Origin: Antedon mediterranea
Lineage: Eukaryota; Echinodermata; Crinoidea; Comatulida; Antedonidae
Length of the DNA stretch: 64,000 bases
Direction of reading: 5' to 3'
Assembly: GCF_964355755.1 (NCBI RefSeq)
Contig: NC_092677.1
Location: 21,052,101 to 21,116,100 of the forward strand
The position numbers and the translations under genes are program-made. The notes under the pieces were generated by a model that was not told the origin of the DNA, did not search any database, and saw only the letters and a program-made list of their open reading frames with translations. How positions within the stretch are numbered: the first letter of the stretch is position 1; every line of letters begins with the position of its first letter. Of the stretch, positions 14,701 to 24,485 are shown piece by piece.

Positions 14701-14974
14701 ACCCATTTTGAGCATTTCGATAAAATTTTACACACAAAAACATCAAAGTGCACAAAATAGCTTAATATGGTATTTAAAAACGTTTTAGACCATTTTGAGC
14801 ATTTCAACAAAACTTTTTCTCGCAAAACATCAAAGTGTACAGAATAGCTTCAAATCGCATTTGGAGACGTTTTAGACCATTTTGTGCATTTCGATGAAAC
14901 TTGGTTACACAAAAACATCAAAGTGCTTAAAATCACATTTTGAGCATTTCGTTAAAACTTTTCACACAAAAACA

Positions 14975-15074
14975 NNNNNNNNNNNNNNNNNNNNNNNNNN
15001 NNNNNNNNNNNNNNNNNNNNNNNNNNNNNNNNNNNNNNNNNNNNNNNNNNNNNNNNNNNNNNNNNNNNNNNNNN
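14975..15074. other. Assembly gap, exactly 100 N
   Basis: The run of undetermined bases is exactly 100 long, the usual placeholder for a gap of unknown size. It lies where subfamily A ends and subfamily B begins, so the adjacency of the two subfamilies and the true distance between them are not established here. Three translated ORFs cross it only because N was tolerated. Confidence 0.99.
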
Positions 15075-18000
15075 TTAGACAATTTTGTACATTTCGATGA
15101 AACTGGATTACACAAAACATCAAAGTGCACAAAATGGCTTCAAATCGCATTTGCAGACGTTTTAAACCATTTTGTGCATTTCGATGAAACTTGATTACAC
15201 AAAAACATCAAAGTGCTTAAAATCACATTTGAAACAGTTTTAGACCATCTTGAGCATTTCGATAAAACTTTTCACACAAAACATTAAAGTGCACAAAATA
15301 GCTTTAAATCGCATTTGGAGACGTTTTAGACCATTTTGTGCATTTCGATGAAACTTTTCACACAAAAACATCAAAGTGCACAAAATAGCTTCAAATCGCA
15401 TTTGGAGACGTTTTAGACCATTTTGTGCATTTCGATGAAACTTGGTTAAACAAAAATATCAAAGTGCTTAAAATCACATTTGAAACCGTTTTAGACCATT
15501 TTGTGAATTTCTATAAAACTTTTTACACAAAACATCAAAGTGCACAAAATAGCTTCAAATCGCATTTGGAGACGTTTTAGACCATTTTGTGCGTTTCATT
15601 ACACAAAACATCAAAGTGCACAAAATAGCTTCAAATCGCATTTGGAGACGTTTTCGACCATTTTGTGCATATTGATGAGACTTTTCACACAAAAACATCA
15701 ATGTGCATACAAAAGCTTATTATCGTATTTGGAGACGTTTTTGACTATTTTGTGCATTTCGATGAAACTTTTCACACAAAACCATCAAAGTGCACAAAAT
15801 AGCTTCAAATCGCATTTGGAGACGTTTGAGACCATTTTGTGCATTTCGATTAAACTTGATTACACAAAAATATCAAAGTGCTTAAAATCACATTTGAAAC
15901 CGTTTTAGACCATTTTCAGCATTTCGATAAAACTTTCACACAAAACATCAAAGTGCACAAAATAACTTCAAATCGCATTTAGAGACGTTTTAGAAAATGT
16001 TGTGCATTTCGTGAAAACTTTTCAGACAAAAACATCAAAGTACATACAATAGGTTCAAATCGCATTTGGAGACGTTTTAGACCATTTTGTGCATTTCGAT
16101 GAAACTTTTCACACAAAACATAAAAGTGCACAAAATAGCTTCAAATCGCATTTGGAGACGTTTTAGACCATGTTGTGCATTTCGAAAAAACTTGATTACA
16201 CAAAAATATCAAAGTGCTTAAAATCACATTTGAAATCGTTTTAGACCATTTTGAGCATTTCGATAAAACTTTTCACACAAAACATTAAAGTGCTTAAAAT
16301 CACATTTGAAAACGCTTTAGACCATTTCGAGCATTTCCATAATACTTTTTACACAAAACATCAAACTACACAAAAGAACTCCAAATCGCATTTGGAGACG
16401 TTTTAGACCATTTTGTGCATTTCGAAAAAACTTTTCACTCAAAAACATAAAAGTGGATACAATAGCTTAATATCGTATTTGGAGACGTTTTAGACAATTT
16501 TGTGCATTTCGATGAAACTTTTCACACAAAAACATCAAAGTGCACAAAATAGCTTCAAATCGCATTTTGAGAGGTTTTAGACAATTTAGTACATTTCGAT
16601 GAAACTGGATTACACAAAACATCAAAGTGCACAAAATAGCTTCAAATCGCATTTGCAGACGTTTTAAACCATTTTGTGCATTTCGATGAAACTTGATTAC
16701 ACAAAAACATCAAAGTGCTTAAAATCACATTTGAAACCGTTTTAGACCATTTTGAGCATTTCGATAAAACTTTTCACACAAAACATTAAAGTGCACAAAA
16801 TAACTTTAAATCGCATTTGGAGACGTTTTAGATTTTTTTGTGCATTTCGATGAAACTTGGTTACACAAAAACATCAAAGTGCTTAAAATCACATTTGAAA
16901 CCGTTTCAGACCATTTCGAGCATTTCTATAAAACTTTTGACACAAAACATCAAAGTGCACAAAAGAGCTCCAAATCGCATTTGGAGACGTTTTAGACCAT
17001 TTTGTGTATTTCGAAAAAACTTTTCACACAAAAACAACAAAGTGCATACAATAGCTTAATATCGTATTTGGAGACGTTTTAGACCATTTTGTGCATTTTG
17101 GTGAAACTTTTCACACAAAACAACAAAGTGCACAAAATAGCTTCAAATCGCATTTAGAGACGTTTTAAACCATTTTGTGCATTTCGATGAAACTTTTCAC
17201 ACAAAAACATCAAAGTGCACAAAATAGCTTCAAATCGCATTTGGAGACGTTTTAGACAATTTTGTGCATTTCGATGAAACTTGGTTAAACAAAAATATCA
17301 AAGTGCTTAAAATCACATTTGAAACCGTTTTAGACCATTTTGTGCATTTCTATAAAACTTTTTACACAAAACATCAAAGTGCACAAAATAGCTTCAAATC
17401 GCATTTGGAGACGTTTTAGACCATTTTGTGCGTTTCATTACACAAAACATCAAAGTGCACAAAATAGCTTCAAATCGCATTTGGAGACGTTTTCGACCAT
17501 TTTGTGCATATTGATGAGACTTTTCACACAAAAACATCAATGTGCATACAAAAGCTTATTATCGTATTTGGAGACGTTTTTGACTATTTTGTGCATTTCG
17601 ATGAAACTTTTCACACAAAACCATCAAAGTGCACAAAATAGCTTCAAATCGCATTTGGAGACGTTTTAGACCATTTTGTGCATTTCGATTAAACTTGATT
17701 ACACAAAAATATCAAAGTGCTTTTAGACCATTTTCAGCATTTCGATAAAACTTTCACACAAAACATCAAAGTGCACAAAATAACTTCAAATCGCATTTAG
17801 AGACGTTTTAGAAAATGTTGTGCATTTCGTGAAAACTTTTCAGACAAAAACATCAAAGTACATACAATAGGTTCAAATCGCGTTTGGAGACGTTTTAGAC
17901 CATTTTGTGCATTTCGATGAAACTTTTCACACAAAACATAAAAGTGCACAAAATAGCTTCAAATCGCATTTGGAGACGTTTTAGACCATGTTGTGCATTT

Positions 18001-20970
18001 CGAAAAAACTTGATTACACAAAAATATCAAAGTGCTTAAAATCACATTTGAAACCGTTTTAGACCATTTTGAGCATTTCGATAAAACTTTTCACACAAAA
18101 CATTAAAGTGCTTAAAATCACATTTGAAAACGCTTTAGACCATTTCGAGCATTTCCATAAAACTTTTTACACAAAACATCAAACTACACAAAAGAACTCC
18201 AAATCGCATTTGGAGACGTTTTAGACCATTTTGTGCATTTCGATGAAACTTTTCACTCAAAAACATCAAAGTGGATACAATAGCTTAATATCGTATTTGG
18301 AGACGTTTTAGACAATTTTGTGCATTTCGATGAAACTTTTCACACAAAAACATCAAAGTGCACAAAATAGCTTCAAATCGCATTTTGAGAGGTTTTAGAC
18401 AATTTAGTACATTTCGATGAAACTGGATTACACAAAACATCAAAGTGCACAAAATAGCTTCAAATCGCATTTGCAGACGTTTTAAACCATTTTGTGCATT
18501 TCGATGAAACTTGATTACACAAAAACATCAAAGTGCTTAAAATCACATTTGAAACCGTTTTAGACCATTTTGAGCATTTCGATAAAACTTTTCACACAAA
18601 ACATTAAAGTGCACAAAATAACTTTAAATCGCATTTGGAGACGTTTTAGATCATTTTGTACATTTCGATTAAACTTGATTACACAAAAATATCAAAGTGC
18701 TTAAAATCACATTTGAAACCGTTTTAGACCATTTTCAGCATTTCGATAAAACTTTCACACAAAACATCAAAGTGCACAAAATAACTTCAAATCTCATTTA
18801 GAGACGTTTTAGAAAATGTTGCGCATTTCGTGAAAACTTTTCAGACAAAAACATCAAAGTACATACAATAGGTTCAAATCGCATTTGGAGACGTTTTAGA
18901 CCATTTTGTGCATTTCGATGAAACTTTTCACACAAAACATAAAAGTGCACAAAATAGCTTCAAATCGCATTTGGAGACGTTTTAGACCATGTTGTGCATT
19001 TCGAAAAAACTTGATTACACAAAAATATCAAAGTGCTTAAAATCACATTTGAAACCGTTTTAGACCATTTTGAGCATTTCGATAAAACTTTTCACACAAA
19101 ACATTAAAGTGCTTAAAATCACATTTGAAAACGCTTTAGACCATTTCGAGCATTTCCATAAAACTTTTTACACAAAACATCAAACTACACAAAAGAACTC
19201 CAAATCGCATTTGGAGACGTTTTAGACCATTTTGTGCATTTCGAAAAAACTTTTCACTCAAAAACATCAAAGTGGATACAATAGCTTAATATCGTATTTG
19301 GAGACGTTTTAGACAATTTTGTGCATTTCGATGAAACTTTTCACACAAAAACATCAAAGTGCACAAAATAGCTTCAAATCGCATTTTGAGAGGTTTTAGA
19401 CAATTTAGTACATTTCGATGAAACTGGATTACACAAAACATCAAAGTGCACAAAATAGCTTCAAATCGCATTTGCAGACGTTTTAAACCATTTTGTGCAT
19501 TTCGATGAAACTTGATTACACAAAAACATCAAAGTGCTTAAAATCACATTTGAAACCGTTTTAGACCATTTTGAGCATTTCGATAAAACTTTTCACACAA
19601 AACATTAAAGTGCACAAAATAACTTTAAATCGCATTTGGAGACGTTTTAGATTTTTTTGTGCATTTCGATGAAACTTGGTTACACAAAAACATCAAAGTG
19701 CTTAAAATCCCATTTGAAACCGTTTTAGACCATTTCGAGAATTTCTATAAAACTTTTGACACAAAACATCAAAGTGCACAAAAGAGCTCCAAATCGCATT
19801 TGGAGACGTTTTAGACCATTTTGTGTATTTCGAAAAAACTTTTCACACAAAAACAACAAAGTGCATACAATAGCTTAATATCGTATTTGGAGACGTTTTA
19901 GACCATTTTGTGCATTTTGGTGAAACTTTTCACACAAAACAACAAAGTGCACAAAATAGCTTCAAATCGCATTTAGAGACGTTTTAGACCATTTTGTGCG
20001 TTTCATTACACAAAAAATCAAAGTGCAAAAAATAGCTTCAAATCGCATTTGGAGACGTTTTAAACCATTTTGTGCATTTCGATGAAACTTGATTACACAA
20101 AAACATCAAAGTGCTTAAAATCACATTTGAGACCGTTTTAGACCATTTTGAGCATTTCCATAAAACTTTTCACACAAAAACATCAAGATACATACAATAG
20201 CTTAATATCGTATTTGGAGACGTTTTAGAACTTTTTGTGCATTTCGATGAAACTTTTCAAACAAAACATCAAAGTGCAGAAAATAGCTTCAAATCGTATT
20301 TGGAGACGTTTTAGACCATTTTGTGCATTTCGATCAAACTTTTCACACAAAAACATCAATGTGCACAAAATAGCTTCAATTCGCATTTAGAGACGTTTTA
20401 GACCATTTTGTGCATTTCGATGAAACTTTTCACACAAAAACATCAAAGTGCACAAAATAGCTTCAAATCGCATTTGGAGACGTTTTAGACCATTTTGAGC
20501 ATTTCGATGAAACTTTTCACACAAAAACAACAAAGTGCATACAATAGCTTAATATCGTATTTGGAGACGTTTTAGACCATTTTGTGCATTTCGATGAAAC
20601 TTTTCACACAAAAACATCAAAGTGCACAAAATAGCTTCAAATCGCATTTGGAGAAGTTTTAGACAATTTTGAGCATTTCGATGAAACTTTTCACACAAAA
20701 ACAACAAAGTGCATACAATAGCTTAATATCGTATTTGGAGACGTTTTAGACCATTTTGTGCGTTTCGATGAAACTCTTCACAAAAAAACAACAAAGCGCA
20801 CAAAATAGCTTCAAATCGTATTTGGAGACGTTTTAGACCATTTTGTGCGTTTCATTACACAAAACATCAAAGTGCACAAAATAGCTTCAAATCGCATTTG
20901 GAGACGTTTTATACCATTTTGTGCATTTCGATGAGACTTTTCACACAAAAACATCAATGTGCAAAAGCTT
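15075..20970 (+). repeat. Satellite array, subfamily B
   Basis: Same monomer family and orientation as subfamily A, but with a different variant set. Most units carry TTTCGATGAAACTTTTCACAC and AGTGCACAAAATAGC. They alternate with about 80-bp units ending GCTTAAAATCACATTTGAAA, short units with GTGCGTTTCATTACAC, and units with CATTTGCAGACG. The CTCAGAATACC and CATAAAAACACC monomers that dominate subfamily A are absent. The block has its own higher-order structure and more single-base variation. ORFs such as 15540-15908 and 17340-17669 are periodic satellite read-through. The block is interrupted at its right end by the tyrosine-recombinase element and resumes at 23878. Confidence 0.95.
15151..19481 (+). 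repeat. Higher-order repeats within subfamily B (1.50, 1.82 and 1.00 kb steps)
   Basis: The marker TTGCAGACG occurs at 15151, 16653, 18471 and 19472, giving steps of 1502, 1818 and 1001 bp. The monomers before it encode the same 61-codon minus-strand ORF at 16467-16652, 18285-18470 and 19286-19471. The unequal steps show that blocks of whole monomers were gained or lost between copies. One copy also carries a short internal deletion near 17720, where a CTTAAAATCACATTTGAAA segment is missing. Confidence 0.85.
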
Positions 20971-21186
20971 ATTTTTGCTACTCGGAGACGGCGGCGATTA
21001 ACAAACTCATAGAATACTAAATAAAGATGCATACAACATAAGTTCAGGCTTAAATAGTTTATTAGTAAATGAACATTCGCCCATGTAAAACTGCACATAA
21101 AAGTCATAAGCAAATATAAGTTATATATAGCAATAATTTACCAATTCTAAGTAAGCACAACAGGGATGCTCAGAGAAAAATAGCCC
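20971..21186 (-). repeat. Split direct repeat B2 (outer copy)
   Basis: This 216-bp segment matches 21337-21552 without indels and with three substitutions that I could count (near 21026, 21045 and 21137), about 1.4 percent divergence. Its outer end, ATTTTTGCTACTCGG, abuts satellite sequence. Within the pair, one substitution changes TTGGTAAGTT (minus strand of the inner copy, 21510-21501), which resembles a splice donor, to TTGGTAAATT. Confidence 0.9.
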
Positions 21187-21206
21187 TTATTAACTGTCTA
21201 AATATT

Positions 21207-21221
21207 GGGCGGGAGGGAGGG
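21207..21221 (+). promoter_or_regulatory. Perfect four-tract G-quadruplex motif in the repeat spacer
   Basis: GGGCGGGAGGGAGGG consists of four G3 tracts separated by single bases, the tightest form of the G-quadruplex consensus. It stands in the only unique spacer between the terminal repeats, directly at the edge of A2. On the element's coding strand it is the C-rich complement. A role in replication arrest, transcription or end formation is speculation. Confidence 0.7.
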
Positions 21222-21339
21222 AAAATTTTCTTTAACTTAATGTGATCGTGTTAACAGAGAGCGTGCTTGATTAAAGAGGTCGAAAACCCGCCCTCTCCGT
21301 TCTCAAAATAGAATTGTGTTCCTAACCCAATTCTTAATT
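21221..21339 (-). repeat. Split direct repeat A2 (inner copy)
   Basis: 119 bp, identical base for base to 23759-23877 as far as I can read. Ends in CCCAATTCTTAATT, where it meets B1 with an overlap at the ATT core. The perfect identity suggests insertion recent relative to the substitution rate, although gene conversion between the copies could also explain it. Confidence 0.92.
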
Positions 21340-21552
21340 TTTGCTACTCGGAGACGGCGGCGATTAACAAACTCATAGAATACTAAATAAAAATGCATAC
21401 AACATAAGTTCTGGCTTAAATAGTTTATTAGTAAATGAACATTCGCCCATGTAAAACTGCACATAAAAGTCATAAGCAAATATAAGTTATATATAGCAAT
21501 AACTTACCAATTCTAAGTAAGCACAACAGGGATGCTCAGAGAAAAATAGCCC
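21337..21552 (-). repeat. Split direct repeat B1 (inner copy)
   Basis: 216 bp, partner of the outer copy at 20971-21186. Its junction with A2 reads TTCTTAATTTTTGCTACTC, exactly what joining the two outer ends of the element into a circle would give. That is the expected template arrangement in split-direct-repeat elements. Confidence 0.9.
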
Positions 21553-21933
21553 GCGGCAGGTGCCAAGGCACCGCCAAGAGCAGCCCACCAAAGTGCAGGA
21601 AACAAGGAAGAATGTTCACTTACCCAGTTGAAACTGAGATAAAAAATTAAAAATGGTTCTACCAGGACTTCCTGGAAAAATCTCCAAAGAGACTGATAGG
21701 TACAAAAATCACCATTAATACAACGATGCTCCCATGAAAGTATACGCAGATACTTCATGACAGTATGTTGAGCATCAGCACCTTCCACCCCAGGCTAATC
21801 CGAGGGCTCCACTACCGTGCACTGCTATGGGAGCAAATTTGTACTAACACATCGCCAATAAACAATACTGAAGAAAAAAAACGTAAATAGTCGCATGGAT
21901 GTAAGTGATTTATAATGTAAATGTACATTTTTG
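21553..21933 (-). other. Element body between recombinase remnant and B1, no recognised product
   Basis: GC-richer than its surroundings. An open frame of 91 codons at 21513-21788 (minus) overlaps the B1 repeat and matches no family I recognise; I do not call it a gene. On the minus strand CTGGGTAAGTG (21627-21617) is a good match to a 5' splice donor, so this may be untranslated or intronic sequence of the parent element. That is inference. Confidence 0.4.
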
Positions 21934-22356
21934 TTAGTCATTACTAAGAGTTATGCTGTGGGGTCGGATATATCGCTTATATGCGTCGCTTTTCCATCTT
22001 CCGGTAGCTTTAATTTCTTGTTCGTCTGCGCCCAGGTCCCTAAGTTGCGTGGCCCTTCCGATTCTGAACGAGTGTGTGTTGTACCGGGTGTGGTCTAAGT
22101 TGGCGTGTGACGCGGCTTCTTTTAACGTGTGGCTTAAATGCTTCCTAAGTAGTGGATCTCCGGTTTGAAATATGAAAAATTTCTCCCGCGTCGTAGGCCT
22201 GATCGAATTGTAATCCTGTAACGCTTTTACCGGGCATAACATGCTGTTTCCTTTTTTGTTAATGCTGAAATGTTGGGAATCGCCCTTGTGGTGTTTGAAG
22301 GAATTAAATTGGAAGGTGACCTTAGCGTGTGATACATATATAAACACATTAGGCAA
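21934..22356 (-). pseudogene. Tyrosine recombinase (phage-integrase-like) catalytic C-terminal remnant
   Basis: Open frame of 140 residues with C-terminal tyrosine-recombinase motifs: a KHHKGD segment at residues 21-26 that may hold the catalytic lysine, CPVKAL at 41-46, the box II H-x-x-R as HSFR at 95-98, then GRW with W121 where many family members have His or Trp, and the nucleophile region DAYKRYIR, in which Tyr129 is the likeliest nucleophile and Tyr126 the alternative. These enzymes cut and rejoin DNA strands; in DIRS-group elements they integrate a circular cDNA. The frame has no ATG start: it begins after a TAA at 22365-22363, and TTG at 22356 is not a credible eukaryotic start. The first catalytic arginine is not in this frame. 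A neighbouring frame just upstream (22388-22350) reads YITGRFRINVLCL, which resembles the box I region, so a frameshift probably split the domain. I found no N-terminal domain. The copy is very probably inactive. Confidence 0.8.
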
Positions 22357-22424
22357 AGAACATTAATTCTAAACCGCCCGGTGATATACTGAAATTTAAT
22401 TAATTAATTTGAAACGGTAGAGAT

Positions 22425-22493
22425 CATACACATACATATATATATACATACACATATATACATATACACATACACATACATACACATACACAT
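22425..22493. repeat. CA/TA-rich microsatellite
   Basis: Imperfect run of alternating CATA, TATA and CACA units, directly upstream of the recombinase remnant on its coding strand. It may have replaced or interrupted the 5' part of the recombinase frame. Confidence 0.85.
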
Positions 22494-22790
22494 GTAAAAT
22501 AACATACATTATTAAATTAATATATATAAATGAAATAAATAAGCAACAGTGTCCCTTAGTGAATATATCACACAGTAGGGAAAACTGGATACTCGAAGTT
22601 TTAATATCTGATTACTAAGGCGAAAATGCTAGTCTGTTATCGCCCGACATACCATACCAATGTGTAATGTGGTTTGCGGTTACTATAGTGCCTGGCGGTT
22701 AAAGCACGCCCGATTTCAGTATAAATCGTACTCTTGGGCCTGAACCTAATACAGTACTGTTAAAAGAGCTGTTATCACAACTTCCTACGA
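22494..22790. other. Unassigned element body
   Basis: About 300 bp of single-copy sequence with no ORF or motif I recognise. A degenerate half-unit of the hairpin array, GTTATCGCCCGACATACC, lies near 22637, suggesting the array once extended further or was seeded from here. Confidence 0.4.
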
Positions 22791-23378
22791 GAGGATTTAT
22801 GTATGGGCCTTGTCGTCGACTAAAGCGAAAGTAACTGTGCGAGTCGTTATCGCACGACATATACAATTCATGTGCGAGTCATTCATCGCACGACGTATAA
22901 GAGGATTTGTGTATGGGCCTTGTCTTCGACTAAGGCGAAAGTAAATGTGCGAGTCATTATCGCACGACATGTAAAATGAATGTGCGAGTCGTTAATCGCA
23001 CGATATACAAAGAGGATTTATGTATGGGCCTTGTCTTCGACTAAGGCGAAAGTGAATGTGCGAGTCATTATCGCACGACATATAAAATTCATGTGCGAGT
23101 CGTTAATCGCACGACATACAAGAGGATTTATGTATGGGCCTTGTCTTCGACTAAGGCGAAGGTAAATGTGCGAGTCGTTATCGAACGACATATAAAATTC
23201 ATGTGCGAGTCGTTATCGCACGACATATACAATTCATGTGCGGGTCATTCATCGCACGACATATAAGAGGATTTATGTATGGTCTTGTCTTCGACTAAGG
23301 CAAAGGTAACTGTGCGAGTCGTTATCGCACGACATATACAATTCATGTGCGAGTCATTCATCGCACGACATATAAGAG
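22791..23378. repeat. About 110-bp tandem repeat containing 35-bp hairpin subunits
   Basis: Units start at GAGGATTT at 22791, 22901, 23012, 23122 and 23267, with steps of 110, 111, 110 and 145 bp; the last step holds one extra 35-bp subunit. Each unit carries a linker (TATGGGCCTTGTCTTCGACT) and two or three subunits with the inverted repeat GTGCGA-GTCGTTA-TCGCAC, a 6-bp stem with a 7- or 8-nt loop. I count eleven such hairpins. The stem sequence is mostly kept while loops vary (GTCGTTA, GTCATTA, GTCATTCA). The 61-codon ORF at 22980-23165 is read-through of the repeat. Function is unknown; protein-binding or structural roles are possible. Confidence 0.88.
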
Positions 23379-23400
23379 AGTAATTGTGTAAAGTATACAG

Positions 23401-23402
<2 letters not shown>

Positions 23403-23452
<50 letters not shown>
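23403..23452. repeat. (TA)n microsatellite
   Basis: About 25 uninterrupted TA units inside the tyrosine-recombinase element. Likely length-variable. The minus-strand ORF at 23354-23572 that crosses it encodes a Tyr-Ile run and is not credible. Confidence 0.95.
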
Positions 23453-23457
<5 letters not shown>

Positions 23458-23758
23458 TATACAATGATATTATGTATAAAGTCGAAAAAACGTGTGGTAA
23501 ATCACAATGGCGAGCGAACATTAGTACAGTTGGCCCTCGTGTAAAATGGAATCCTACCAGTAGCCTGGACACACCCTAAAATTCACTCATGTTACCACAT
23601 ACAGTACATAGGTAAGACCTTCCATAATGGAAGGGCTGTATTTGTAGTCGTGGAAATTATGAGTAACTGAGTTGTGTCGCATAAGGTGCCGAATTGTTAG
23701 AAAACTTACTTGTAAAAAAGTTGTCGTATTAGGATGGAAATCGGTGATGGAAAAATAA
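23453..23758. other. Unassigned body next to the A1 repeat
   Basis: About 300 bp of unique sequence between the TA microsatellite and the A1 repeat, at the 5' end of the element on its coding strand. I see no reverse-transcriptase or gag-like motif. A leader or promoter region is possible but not shown. Confidence 0.35.
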
Positions 23759-23877
23759 GAAAATTTTCTTTAACTTAATGTGATCGTGTTAACAGAGAGC
23801 GTGCTTGATTAAAGAGGTCGAAAACCCGCCCTCTCCGTTCTCAAAATAGAATTGTGTTCCTAACCCAATTCTTAATT
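23759..23877 (-). repeat. Split direct repeat A1 (outer copy)
   Basis: 119 bp, identical to 21221-21339. The outer end, CTTAATT, is followed directly by ATCGTATTTGGAGACG of the satellite. With the left junction this gives a clean insertion at GCTTATT/ATCG without target duplication. Confidence 0.92.
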
Positions 23878-24485
23878 ATCGTATTTGGAGACGATTTTGA
23901 CCATTTTGTGTTTTTCGATGAAACTTTTCACACAAAACCATCAAAGTGCACAAAATAGCTTCAGATCCCATTTGGAGACGTTTTAGACCATTTTGTGCAT
24001 TTCGATGAAACTTTTCACACAAAAACATCAAAGTGAACAAAATAGCTACAAATCGTATTTGGAGACGTTTTAGACCATTTTGTGCATTTCGATGAAACTT
24101 GGTTAAACAAAAATATCAAAGTGCTTAAAATCACATTTGAAACCGTTTTAGACCATTTTGTGCATTTCTATAAAACTTTTTACACAAAACATCAAAGTGC
24201 ACAAAAGAGCTTCAAATCGTATTTGGAGACGTTTTAGACCATTTTGTGCATTTCGAAAAAACTTGTTAACATAAAAACATCAAAGTGCTTAGATTAGCTT
24301 CAAAACGGATTTGGAGACGTTTTAGACCATTTTGTGCATTTTGGTTAAACTTTTCACACAAAACATCAAAGTGCACAATATAGCTTCAAATCGCATTTGG
24401 AGACGTTTTAGACCATTTTGTGCGTTTCATTACACAAAACATCAAAGTGCACAAAATAGCTTCAAATCGCATTTGGAGACGTTTA
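23878..24485 (+). repeat. Satellite subfamily B, right remainder
   Basis: Continues the same subfamily B monomer that is cut at 20970. The order of variants matches the paralogous uninterrupted stretch from about 15720. It ends near 24485, where GAGACGTTTAGACC (one T short of the usual) joins a subfamily A monomer starting GAGCATTTCGTTAAAAC. This is the only A/B boundary visible without a gap. Confidence 0.9.

Larger units (their letters stand above)
1..14974 (+). repeat. Satellite array, subfamily A (left block)
   Basis: Head-to-tail tandem array of roughly 80-88 bp monomers, all in one orientation. Each begins near ACGTTTTAGACCATTTTG and ends near CAAATCGCATTTGGAG. Recurrent variants include an 88-bp type with TTTTCGAAAAAACTTGTTAAC and CTCAGAATACCTTC, a type with TTTCGATGAAACTTGGTTAC, an 80-bp type ending GCTTAAAATCACATTAGAAA, and types with ATTTCGTTAAAACTTTTCAC or TTTCGACAAAAC followed by AGCTTAATATCG. 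Variants follow one another in fixed orders, giving higher-order repeats. There is no non-satellite sequence in this block and no credible gene. Short ORFs such as the 61-codon ones at 1947-2132 and 5921-6106 are identical satellite read-through. The array runs off the left edge of the window. Confidence 0.97.
20971..23877 (-). mobile_element. Ngaro/PAT-like tyrosine-recombinase retroelement, non-autonomous copy with split direct repeats
   Basis: A 2.9-kb insertion in subfamily B. Read on the minus strand the order is A1 (23877-23759), body with a tyrosine-recombinase remnant, B1 (21552-21337), A2 (21339-21221), a 34-bp spacer, and B2 (21186-20971). This A1-body-B1-A2-B2 order is the split-direct-repeat layout known for Ngaro and PAT members of the DIRS superfamily; Cryptons lack it and DIRS1 has inverted repeats instead. 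No target duplication is seen, as expected for recombinase-mediated integration. The uninterrupted target, GCTTATTATCG, is present at about 15716. The termini and the internal B1-A2 junction all carry an ATT core. No reverse transcriptase, RNase H or gag-like sequence is recognisable, so the copy is a deletion derivative or a parasite of a full-length element. Family assignment within the superfamily is inference. Confidence 0.85.

Noticed and set aside
14882-15194. ORFs crossing the run of N
   Set aside because: They exist only because undetermined bases were translated as X.
15540-15908. 122-codon plus-strand ORF, longest satellite-only frame apart from the recombinase remnant
   Set aside because: Translation is periodic with the satellite monomer (repeats of a Ser-His-Leu-Glu-Thr-Phe type segment) and is duplicated with the array at 17340-17669. 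Not a gene.
21513-21788. 91-codon minus-strand ORF ending in the B1 repeat
   Set aside because: No recognised domain, and it overlaps a likely splice donor and the direct repeat; probably untranslated element sequence.
22791-23378. CRISPR-like array of repeats
   Set aside because: Spacers are not unique: linker and subunits are all repeated, no cas genes are present, and the context is eukaryotic. It is a tandem minisatellite inside a transposon.
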